From: Candidatus Omnitrophota bacterium
GTDB lineage: Bacteria > Omnitrophota > Gorgyraeia > Velamenicoccales > JABMQK01
DNA: 8,249 bases
Assembly: GCA_028712915.1 (NCBI GenBank)
Contig: JAQTPJ010000027.1
Location: 1-8,249 of the forward strand
Direction of reading: 5' to 3'
Shown here: in pieces, positions 1 to 6,370 of the stretch
Numbering within the stretch: position 1 is the first letter of the stretch
Layout of the letters: every line of letters starts with the position of its first letter
The notes under the pieces: model-generated
What the model was told of the DNA's origin: nothing
The model's input: only the letters and a program-made list of their open reading frames with translations
The model's database searches: none
Made by a program: the position numbers and the translations under genes

Positions 1-327
1 AAATAAATTGGCAAAAGTAAAAAAGAAAATGCCTATAAATAAATTCCCGGATAATCCTATCAAGGCGGTACAGATAATGCATCCTATGGTAAAAATATTT
101 AAGAATAAAGCGTATCTTTTTAGGCTGTCGGATAATATCCCCAAAAATGGCAAAAGGAACATCGCTAGAACCATAGAAAAATAATACGGCAGTATATAAA
201 ATTTATCCGGCGCGCCCCTATCAATAGTCACCCAGAGCGGGAAATATAAACATACCACATTCGTAGCGAATATCGTATTGGCAAGATCATATAAAGCCCA
301 AGAAGTTATCTCTGATTTCTTATTCAT
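1..327 (-). CDS. MFS transporter, UMF1/Atg22-like family (partial, N-terminus only)
   Basis: An open frame of 109 codons begins at ATG 327-325 and runs off the left edge of the window without a stop, so only the N-terminal part is visible. The protein opens MNKKSEITSWALYDLANTIFA. The S-W-A-L-Y-D-L-A-N-(T/S) signature right after a short polar start is characteristic of the UMF1/Atg22-like branch of the major facilitator superfamily. Hydrophobic segments lie at about residues 14-33, 46-64 (LPYYFSMVLAMFLLPFLGI) and 72-109, with a short loop containing D-S-L-K-R between the second and third, as expected after TM2 of an MFS protein. Substrates of bacterial members are generally unknown, so export or uptake cannot be specified. 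It starts about 10 bp beyond the terminator that ends the kinase operon, and its ribosome binding site is weak (GAG at 332-334). Family assignment is fairly sure; function is not. Confidence 0.8.
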   Translation of the reverse strand, partial: MNKKSEITSWALYDLANTIFATNVVCLYFPLWVTIDRGAPDKFYILPYYFSMVLAMFLLPFLGILSDSLKRYALFLNIFTIGCIICTALIGLSGNLFIGIFFFTFANLF

Positions 328-336
328 AATACTCGG

Positions 337-374
337 AAAAAAATAAACCCCGAGGGAATATTTCTCGCGGGGTT
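337..374 (-). terminator. Intrinsic terminator of the kinase operon
   Basis: Read on the minus strand, arms AACCCCG (374-368) and CGGGGTT (352-346) form a 7-bp stem. After one mismatch it can continue for about 5 more pairs around an A+T loop. The descending arm is followed by TA and then seven Ts (343-337). It lies 38 bp past the stop codon of the histidine kinase gene and 10 bp before the MFS start codon. This is a textbook rho-independent terminator in the direction of transcription. Confidence 0.88.
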
Positions 375-411
375 ATCATTGTTTAATTACGGCCAATCTT
401 ATAAATTATAT

Positions 412-1398
412 CTACCTTTTATTAAAACGCAGGTCTTTTGGCAAAAGAACTATGAACTTGCTGCCTTCTTTTAATTTGGACTCTATCCAGATTCTTCCCT
501 TGTGCAACTCGATAAAATCTTTTGCAATATACAAGCCCAAGCCCGCCCCTCCTTCGCTCGATGAAATCCTTTCGAATTTATCGAATATCTTGTCTATCAT
601 ATCCGGCGGGATGCCTTCTCCTGTATCGCACACCTCGATACGCACGTGCTTTTCTTCTTCCGATAAATTAACTGATACCCTGCCGCCTTCAGGCGTATAT
701 TTTATGGCGTTGTCCAAAAGATTGGAAACAGCGTGCAAAATCTTATCTTCGTCTGCCCAAACCGCTATTTTTGGAAAAGGCTGATTGCTGGCGCATTGGA
801 TTTGTTTCTTGTTAAAAGCCGGCTCGAACACTTTTATTTCTTCCTCTATTAATTTGTCCAAAAGTACCTGTTTTCTTTTCACTTCTATCTTGCCGGCTTC
901 GATTTTGGATATATCCAGAGTCTGGGTAGTAAAACGAATCAGCCTATCGCATAAATCATGGCATCTTTTGATTATATCTTTTTGATATTCTTCCACCCTG
1001 CCTAAAAGGCCGTCCAAGATATTGGAAAGTGATAGCTTTAACACAGACAAGGGATTTTTTATCTCATGGGAAACATTAGCCACGAATATAGACTTTTGTT
1101 TATCTTTTTCCTGAAGCTTTACCATATAATTTATCAAGCGCGCCAGCATATTCTTGATTAACGCGTGTCCGATGAAAAATCCCATCAAAGAGACAAAAAC
1201 AACCGCCAGGACTATTAAACCTATATTGCCTTCCAGAATCTTTATGGAAAATAGGCGTCCGACCAAGAGGTACATAAAACCCAGCATGGGTATAATACCC
1301 ATCAAGGCAAAAGCGATATTGAATTTGTGCAGAGGGTCTTCCTTAAGTTCATCAATTATCTGCTTTAATTCTAATTCAAACTGATTTTTTTCCTGCAT
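412..1398 (-). CDS. Membrane-bound sensor histidine kinase (HisKA-HATPase)
   Basis: The 328-residue protein autophosphorylates on a histidine and passes phosphate to a receiver domain. Two membrane helices are visible (about residues 27-48 and 59-82), joined by a loop of only about 10 residues, so there is no periplasmic sensor domain. The H-box is S-H-E-I-K-N-P with phospho-acceptor His111. The N-box is NLLDNAIKYTPEGG (226-239), G1 is DTGEGIP (258-264), the F-box lies near 272-276 and G2 is GGAGLGLYIAK (283-293). All core catalytic motifs are intact. The gene overlaps the preceding receiver gene by 23 bp. It has its own AGGA site at 1410-1407, nine bases before ATG 1398, which supports this start and translational coupling. 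The likely partners are the two receiver proteins just upstream. The stimulus may be membrane state or a cytoplasmic signal, but this is inference. Confidence 0.93.
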   Translation of the reverse strand: MQEKNQFELELKQIIDELKEDPLHKFNIAFALMGIIPMLGFMYLLVGRLFSIKILEGNIGLIVLAVVFVSLMGFFIGHALIKNMLARLINYMVKLQEKDKQKSIFVANVSHEIKNPLSVLKLSLSNILDGLLGRVEEYQKDIIKRCHDLCDRLIRFTTQTLDISKIEAGKIEVKRKQVLLDKLIEEEIKVFEPAFNKKQIQCASNQPFPKIAVWADEDKILHAVSNLLDNAIKYTPEGGRVSVNLSEEEKHVRIEVCDTGEGIPPDMIDKIFDKFERISSSEGGAGLGLYIAKDFIELHKGRIWIESKLKEGSKFIVLLPKDLRFNKR

Positions 1399-1768
1399 CG
1401 CTATAGTCCTTTTTTGTATATTTGCTGATTATGGATTTTATATTTTCAAAAGAGAATGGTTTCTCCAGGAATTCATTCACTCCCACATCTTTGCTGAAAT
1501 CGCTATCCTTAGGATAGCCGGACGTTATGATAATTATACTTTTTATATTTTTCTCTTTAATAATCCTGGCTACTTCCGTGCCGGTCAATTCCGGCATATA
1601 AAAATCAAGAAAAATAAAATCATATTTTTTTATGCTTATTTTACCAAGGGCATCCCTGCCGTCAAAGGCAACATCAACATTAAAACCCTGGCGCGTAAGC
1701 CCCTTCTGGATAAAATGGCAGCTGTCTTTTTCGTCATCGGCAATTAATATATTGACCTTTCGCGTCAT
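1376..1768 (-). CDS. Stand-alone response-regulator receiver protein (CheY-like), second copy
   Basis: This 130-residue protein is a single receiver domain that accepts phosphate from a histidine kinase. The acidic pocket is Asp11-Asp12-Glu13 in IADDEKD. The phospho-acceptor is Asp55 in FLDFYMPE, the switch Thr82 is in ITSGYP, and the conserved Lys103 is in LEKPFSF. After the domain comes only an 18-residue hydrophilic tail (113-130), so there is no DNA-binding, enzymatic or GGDEF output domain. It follows the other receiver gene by 5 bp with no clear ribosome binding site, suggesting translational coupling, and its 3' end overlaps the kinase start by 23 bp. It could be a phosphorelay intermediate, a phosphate sink, or a regulator acting by protein contact. 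The fold is certain; the target is unknown. Confidence 0.92.
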   Translation of the reverse strand: MTRKVNILIADDEKDSCHFIQKGLTRQGFNVDVAFDGRDALGKISIKKYDFIFLDFYMPELTGTEVARIIKEKNIKSIIIITSGYPKDSDFSKDVGVNEFLEKPFSFENIKSIISKYTKKDYSDAGKKSV

Positions 1769-1773
1769 TGGGT

Positions 1774-2145
1774 TTAACTGATTAATTGTTTTATCTTGGC
1801 CAAAAGTTCTTTTGAGTCAAATGGCTTAGAGAATATAACATTCTTCCCGCTTTTATGGCTGCCAGATTCTTCTCCCTTACCTTGAAGGGCAGTGAGGAAA
1901 ATAACCGGTATATCCTTAGTAGAATCATTCTCTTTCAGGCGTTGGCTCACAGCCATCCCGTCCATCTGAGGCATCATTATATCCAGAATGATTAAATCCG
2001 GCAGTTTCTCTTTAGCGATATCAAGGGCATCCATGCCGTTATCCGCTTTTATGACATCATAACCGGCACTGGACAATCTTTCTGTCAACACTATCAAAAT
2101 AGCCACTTCATCATCTACGACAAGTATCTTCTTTTTATCGCTCAT
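1774..2145 (-). CDS. Stand-alone response-regulator receiver protein (CheY-like), first copy
   Basis: This is a 123-residue single receiver domain. The pocket residues are Asp11-Asp12-Glu13 (VVDDEVA), the phospho-acceptor is Asp55 (LILDIMMPQMDG), the switch Thr85 is in FLTAL, and Lys107 is in FSKPFD. The segment before the Lys (about residues 89-104, GKGEESGSHKSGKNVI) is Gly/Ser/Lys-rich and departs from the usual G-A-D-D-Y-I stretch, so its alpha4-beta5 face may bind an unusual partner. No output domain follows. A GGAG ribosome binding site at 2157-2154 lies eight bases before ATG 2145 and confirms the start. It is 22 bp downstream of the transaldolase gene and 5 bp upstream of the second receiver gene. 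The two receivers differ clearly in sequence and are not a recent tandem duplication. Confidence 0.92.
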   Translation of the reverse strand: MSDKKKILVVDDEVAILIVLTERLSSAGYDVIKADNGMDALDIAKEKLPDLIILDIMMPQMDGMAVSQRLKENDSTKDIPVIFLTALQGKGEESGSHKSGKNVIFSKPFDSKELLAKIKQLIS

Positions 2146-2167
2146 TTACTACGCTCCAGTTTTTACC

Positions 2168-3307
2168 TTATATCTTTATCTTCTCTCCCTTAAGGGTTAC
2201 GGTATTTAATAAAGACTTGAAGGATTTCTCAAAAGCGGAAACGCCACCTTTAAGCAAATCCCCGCATACTGCGTTTACGTCAATGCCGAAATTGCCTAAA
2301 GATTTAAACACTGGCTCTGCTTTCGCGGCGCCGCCACCTAAGGCATCCTTAACCACGCCGTGGTCGACAAATGCGTCTATGGTAGGCTGGGGCATTGTAT
2401 TTATTGTGCCCTTACCAATTAGCTCTGTTACATACTTTATATCGCTGTACGCCGAGTTTTTTGTGCTAGTAGATGCCCAAAGCGCTCTTTGCCTTTTCAA
2501 ACCATTTTTTTCTAAATCTATAAATTCACTTGCGGAAAATATCTGCGAATATTTTGCGAAAATTAAAGCGGAATTTGCCACAGCAGCTTTGCCTTTTAAC
2601 CCCTGAATAATATCTTTTTCTTTCTTGTTTAAACCGGCTGCCTTCTCGTCTATTAACTTATCTACGCTGCTGTCAATCCTACTCACGAAAACACTGGCAA
2701 CGCAGGCGATATCCCTAAGGTTGCCTCCGCTTTTTAAAAACTCTTTGGCTGCTTTTATAAAAGTATTGGCTGTTTTAACATATTGCTCTAAAGAAAATAT
2801 CAGGGTAAAATTTACGTTAATGCCTTGCGCTAATAACCTAAATCCTGCTTCCAGCCCTTCATCTGTTGCCGGAACCTTAAATAGTACATTTATTTTATCT
2901 ACTTTTCTATGCAGCCTCTGGGCTTCCCTGACTGTCTCCTCAGCTTTATGCGCAAGCAAAGGGTCTACCTCTAAACTGACATATCCGTCGAGCGCGCCTG
3001 TCTGTTTAAATACCGGCAGGAATAAATCAGCGGCATCCTTGATGTCCCTTACAGTCAACTCATCGTAAATCTCAAACGCATTTAAACCTTTATCTCTAAG
3101 TTCCCCTATTTTATCGTCGTAATCCAAACTTTCGCTGATTGCCTTATCAAAAATGCTAGGGTTGGAAGTTACACCCTTTACCCCCAAAACAATCAATTTA
3201 CTCAACTGACCGCTATCAATAATAGACCTGCCGATATTATCCAGCCAGATACTCTGGCCAAATTCATGCAGCTTCTTTATTCTTGTCTCTTTTGCGGCAG
3301 TATCCAT
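2168..3307 (-). CDS. tal: Transaldolase, long form
   Basis: The enzyme moves a dihydroxyacetone unit from sedoheptulose 7-phosphate to glyceraldehyde 3-phosphate in the cytoplasmic, non-oxidative pentose phosphate pathway. The 379-residue length fits the longer (mycobacterial/cyanobacterial-type) transaldolases rather than the ~215-residue fructose-6-phosphate aldolase-like group. Visible signatures are LHEFGQSIWLDNI (13-25), GVTSNPSIFDKAI (45-57), NVLFKVPATDEG (140-151) with Schiff-base lysine Lys144, NFTLIFS (166-172), ASVFVSRID (204-212) and RALWASTSTKN (274-284). The start fits the usual N-terminus, but only a distant G-run (about 3327-3322) precedes it, so its ribosome binding site is poor. 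No other pentose phosphate gene is present here. It sits between an EF-Tu-like mini-protein and the receiver genes. There is no sign of truncation. Confidence 0.93.
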   Translation of the reverse strand: MDTAAKETRIKKLHEFGQSIWLDNIGRSIIDSGQLSKLIVLGVKGVTSNPSIFDKAISESLDYDDKIGELRDKGLNAFEIYDELTVRDIKDAADLFLPVFKQTGALDGYVSLEVDPLLAHKAEETVREAQRLHRKVDKINVLFKVPATDEGLEAGFRLLAQGINVNFTLIFSLEQYVKTANTFIKAAKEFLKSGGNLRDIACVASVFVSRIDSSVDKLIDEKAAGLNKKEKDIIQGLKGKAAVANSALIFAKYSQIFSASEFIDLEKNGLKRQRALWASTSTKNSAYSDIKYVTELIGKGTINTMPQPTIDAFVDHGVVKDALGGGAAKAEPVFKSLGNFGIDVNAVCGDLLKGGVSAFEKSFKSLLNTVTLKGEKIKI

Positions 3308-3342
3308 AAAATATTTTTAAAACCCCCAAATTTTCTGAATTA

Positions 3343-3597
3343 TCAGCCTATAACTTTATATACTGAGTCGTGCTCGTGGACTTTCTGATCCATCTTCATC
3401 CCTACTAAATCCCCTGGCTGCGCCTCTTTTACGCTGGCATGTTCTATCTGCATGGATAAAACCGGCTGGACGAAATCGCTGCTATGGCCTTTGATATGAA
3501 TGCTATCCCCTACTTTTAAAGCATCTGAAAGCTCAATTATGCCAACGCTAAGATGACCGTAATAATGGGTTACCTTACCTATCGGTATTTCTTCCAT
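3343..3597 (-). CDS. EF-Tu domain-2-like small protein
   Basis: This 84-residue protein appears to consist only of the beta-barrel found as domain 2 of translational GTPases. It starts with IGKVTHYYGHLSVGIIEL and has the V-G-D-S-I-H-I-K-G turn at about 29-37. It continues through a V-x-S-M-Q-I-E-H segment (46-53) and the P-G-D-L-V-G (61-66) turn, and ends in a basic/acidic strand. No GTP-binding domain (no P-loop or NKxD) is present. Similar mini-proteins are usually annotated translation elongation factor-like, and a related barrel occurs at the C-terminus of U32 peptidases. It starts behind an excellent AGAGGGGGTG site (about 3611-3602), 19 bp after the pseudouridine synthase gene. Because that neighbour modifies RNA, a ribosome- or RNA-linked role is possible but inferred. 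The function of such free barrels is not established. Confidence 0.8.
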   Translation of the reverse strand: MEEIPIGKVTHYYGHLSVGIIELSDALKVGDSIHIKGHSSDFVQPVLSMQIEHASVKEAQPGDLVGMKMDQKVHEHDSVYKVIG

Positions 3598-3616
3598 AAC
3601 ACACCCCCTCTTTTTA

Positions 3617-4252
3617 TTAATAGTTTAAACTACCTATTAATTTATTCATATCGTCGGGCAACCTGGAAGAAAAAGATAAAATACTGCCATTTACAGGATG
3701 GGCGAACTGAATCTCGCTGGCATGCAATGCCGCTCTTCTGAATTTTATGCGGGAATCTTTGCCAAAAGCAAATTTTCTTTCGCCCAATAGAGGATGGCCA
3801 ATCATCTTAAAATGAATTCTTATCTGATTAGTCCTGCCTGTTTTTAATTCAGCTTCTATTATACTATAACCCTTCCTTCTTTGCAGTAATTTATATTTTG
3901 TAACAGCCTCTTTGCCTTCTATGGGGAAACTGATAACGCCGCTCGGGCTCTTTATCAAGCCCTGTATAAAGGCGATATACTTTTTTTTAACTAGCCTATC
4001 CTTAAACTGCCTCATCATTGCATCCTGGATAGCTCTGCTCTTGGCATAAATAATCAAACCTGAAGTTTCCCTATCCAGCCTGTGGCAGGGAAAGGCGTTA
4101 ATCTTTAACCCTCTTTTTTTAAGAATATTATCCAGTATAGCGGTAAGGGTATATTTCTCCTGTTTTGGAGTAGGGACTGTGAGCACTCCGGCGGGCTTAT
4201 TTACAACCAAAAGGCTGTCGTCTTCATACACAATTATTTTCTCATCAAACAT
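3617..4252 (-). CDS. RluA-family RNA pseudouridine synthase
   Basis: The enzyme isomerises uridine to pseudouridine in rRNA and/or tRNA in the cytoplasm. The 211-residue protein is the catalytic domain alone, without an N-terminal S4 RNA-binding domain. The entry strand is VVNKPAGVLTVP (16-27). The catalytic motif H-R-L-D-R-E-T-S-G spans 57-65 with Asp60 as the nucleophile. The tyrosine motif is KKKYIAFI (89-96), the GRTNQIRIHF block is at 139-148, and the family's closing RRAALHA motif is at 172-178. Length and absence of S4 recall RluA/RluC-truncated or TruC-like members, but the target uridine cannot be read from sequence. The start ATG lies 17 bp after the glycosyltransferase stop with no obvious ribosome binding site, so translation probably depends on coupling. 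Confidence 0.92.
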   Translation of the reverse strand: MFDEKIIVYEDDSLLVVNKPAGVLTVPTPKQEKYTLTAILDNILKKRGLKINAFPCHRLDRETSGLIIYAKSRAIQDAMMRQFKDRLVKKKYIAFIQGLIKSPSGVISFPIEGKEAVTKYKLLQRRKGYSIIEAELKTGRTNQIRIHFKMIGHPLLGERKFAFGKDSRIKFRRAALHASEIQFAHPVNGSILSFSSRLPDDMNKLIGSLNY

Positions 4253-4269
4253 ATGGCGTAGTATATAAC

Positions 4270-6360
4270 CTATAGGCCGACGTCGTAATTCATAATCTTG
4301 CCTATTTTATCCAGCACTTCTTCAACGCTAATTTTATTCAAACAAGCCATTCTTTCTTTATTCGCGCACTTTCTTTTATAGCAGGGCTGGCAGCCTATGC
4401 GTTTTACCAAAACCTCTATTTCTTTTGCCGGAGGAATATGCCTTTCAGGGTCTGTGGGGCCGAACAAAGCTATAATTTTTGTTTTTACGGCGCTGGCGAT
4501 ATGCATAGGCGCGCTATCCGGAGTGACTAAAACATCCAGCTTCTTAATCAAAGAAACCAACTGGTTTAAATCGGTATCGCCTACAAAACTGATGATATTT
4601 TTATCCTTAGGAAAAATATTTATTTTTTCCTTTAAATAATCTCCACCCAATAAAACTACTTTCAGCCCCGTTTGGCTAAGCCTGCGGGATAATTCAGAAA
4701 AATTTTCTATGGGCCAGTTTTTCGTAGGCCATTCGGGGCTTGCGCCAATTGCCAAGCCAATAACCCTATCCTGCTTTGAAATGCCTTTTTTATTTAGTGC
4801 CAGTTCAATAATATTGTCATCCTGGCTCAACGGCCATAATTGAAGCGTATCTTCAAAATCAGAAATCCCCAGTTGTCTTAATATGCGGTATTGCTGTTTT
4901 ACAGGCTCTTCAGATAAACCTTTGGATAAACCCTCTGAATGATTTAGTAAAAAACCTGTTATCCCGCGGGAAAAACCGTAACGGCAAGGTATTGCGGATA
5001 AATAGGCAGCAAGATGGGTAAAACCACTATTCTTAAGATCAACCGATATGCCAAAATTTCTTTGCTTTAATTCAGAAACCAGCGCCCTGATGTTTTTTTT
5101 CTTGCGGTCAAATAAAATCAACTCATCAATATATGGGCAATTTTCTATTATAGCCTTAAACCTCTCGTCCATTAACAAAGATATCTTGGCATTGGGAAAT
5201 TTATTTCTTAACGCCTTTAAGCTGGGCACGGCTAAAATCAAATCGCCCAAACCTCCGAGCTTAATCACGAGTATATTTTTATCCTGGTATGCCTGTCTGT
5301 AAACCTCTAAAGTTTCTTTGGCCATACGCTCAAGAGAAAATTTATTTTCTACTTTTTTGCGTAAGTTAACGCTATATTCCTGCATTAAATGCGGGCTATT
5401 CAACAAATCCGTAATCGCCCTTGCCATAGAATTCTCGTCGCCGCAGAAAAATAAAATGCCGTCTCTCTTATTCTCTATGATTTCCCCTACCCCTCCTATA
5501 TCTGGAGCGCATACCGCCACCCCCGCAGCTGCTGCCTCGATAATAACGCGGCCAAACGCCTCAGGGACGCGCGTAGACAAAACCAAAACGTCGCTTTCTT
5601 TTAATATATCCTCTATATCCTTTCGCGCCCCCAAGAATTTTATTTTATCCTGCAATCCTAATCTATTGACTAAGCCGCGCAATTTCTTGCCGTAGCGTTC
5701 TTTTCCCTTGTCTACCCCGCCTACCAATAAAACTTCTATGTTCGGTTTATGTTTAACCACGACGCCTATGGCCCGGATAAAATCCTCCTGGCCTTTTATG
5801 GGAGTAATCCTGGCAATATTTACTATCCTGTATACATCTTTTGCCTTTTGATATTTATCCGGCTGGTAATTATAGCGCGATAAATCAACGCCTCTATAAA
5901 CCAGGCGGATTTTTGCCTGAGGCACCCCGAATTTCTCTGCCATATGGCGGCCTATAATCTGCGAGATAACTATTACTTTTCTACCCCAGCCCATTACCCT
6001 GCTAAAGAGATGACGGGAGTAATAACCGTGGCAGCTTGTAACAAAAGTAACACCTGTTATTCTGCAGGCAAAATATGAAACCCAGGCAGGCATACGGCTC
6101 TGCGCGTGGACAATATCAATATTTTCTTCCCTGATAATTTTTACAAGCTTATAGATTTCCAGAAAAGTGATTAATGACTTCTTATGGACAGCTAACTTAA
6201 TATGCCTGATGCCGCACTGCTTTAATTCTTCCACCAGCCTGCCGCCAGAAGAAACAACAATAACCTCCTGGCCTAATCCTTTTAAAGATTTGGATAAATC
6301 AATCGTGCCAGTTTCCACGCCGCCGGAATTAAGGGCTGCGGATAATAAGAGTATTTTCAT
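4270..6360 (-). CDS. Two-domain glycosyltransferase: GT4 fused to GT9 (heptosyltransferase-like)
   Basis: A single 696-residue frame holds two complete glycosyltransferases of the GT-B fold. Residues 1 to about 358 are a GT4 enzyme: N-terminal NSGGVETGTIDL (11-22), SCHGYYSR (109-116), the VISQ...YRGVD region (131-159), NIARITPIKG (181-190), and the EX7E pair Glu267/Glu275 in EAFGRVIIEAAAAG. Residues about 361-690 are a GT9 enzyme like ADP-heptose:LPS heptosyltransferases: VIKLGGLGDLILAVPSLKALR (365-385), GLAIGASPEWPTKNWP (535-550), LVTPDSAPMHIASA (611-624), ALFGPTDPERHIPP (631-644) and the Cys cluster GCQPCYKRKC near 657-665. Such enzymes build lipopolysaccharide or other surface glycans at the inner face of the cytoplasmic membrane. 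The junction (VYRQAYQDKNILVIKLGG) has no Met or ribosome binding site, so it reads as a true fusion. The donor and acceptor sugars are unknown. Confidence 0.9.
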   Translation of the reverse strand: MKILLLSAALNSGGVETGTIDLSKSLKGLGQEVIVVSSGGRLVEELKQCGIRHIKLAVHKKSLITFLEIYKLVKIIREENIDIVHAQSRMPAWVSYFACRITGVTFVTSCHGYYSRHLFSRVMGWGRKVIVISQIIGRHMAEKFGVPQAKIRLVYRGVDLSRYNYQPDKYQKAKDVYRIVNIARITPIKGQEDFIRAIGVVVKHKPNIEVLLVGGVDKGKERYGKKLRGLVNRLGLQDKIKFLGARKDIEDILKESDVLVLSTRVPEAFGRVIIEAAAAGVAVCAPDIGGVGEIIENKRDGILFFCGDENSMARAITDLLNSPHLMQEYSVNLRKKVENKFSLERMAKETLEVYRQAYQDKNILVIKLGGLGDLILAVPSLKALRNKFPNAKISLLMDERFKAIIENCPYIDELILFDRKKKNIRALVSELKQRNFGISVDLKNSGFTHLAAYLSAIPCRYGFSRGITGFLLNHSEGLSKGLSEEPVKQQYRILRQLGISDFEDTLQLWPLSQDDNIIELALNKKGISKQDRVIGLAIGASPEWPTKNWPIENFSELSRRLSQTGLKVVLLGGDYLKEKINIFPKDKNIISFVGDTDLNQLVSLIKKLDVLVTPDSAPMHIASAVKTKIIALFGPTDPERHIPPAKEIEVLVKRIGCQPCYKRKCANKERMACLNKISVEEVLDKIGKIMNYDVGL

Positions 6361-6370
6361 ATATTAGAAA

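Noticed and set aside
2217..3068. Plus-strand open frames opposite the transaldolase (2217-2606, 2625-3068)
   Set aside because: They are mirror frames of a clearly conserved enzyme, with low-complexity Ser/Pro/Ala-rich translations and no family motifs.
3308..3342. CTGATAATTCAG (3347-3336) as a terminator before the transaldolase
   Set aside because: Only a 4-bp stem with no following T-run; too weak to terminate.
5270..5300. A hidden frameshift or two separate genes at the GT4-GT9 junction
   Set aside because: The frame is continuous, with no stop, ATG or Shine-Dalgarno at the junction, and both domains are in phase. A true fusion is the simplest reading, although read-level confirmation is not possible here.
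4397..6367. Plus-strand open frames opposite the glycosyltransferase
   Set aside because: Same reasoning: they overlap a strongly supported two-domain gene and show no recognisable protein features.
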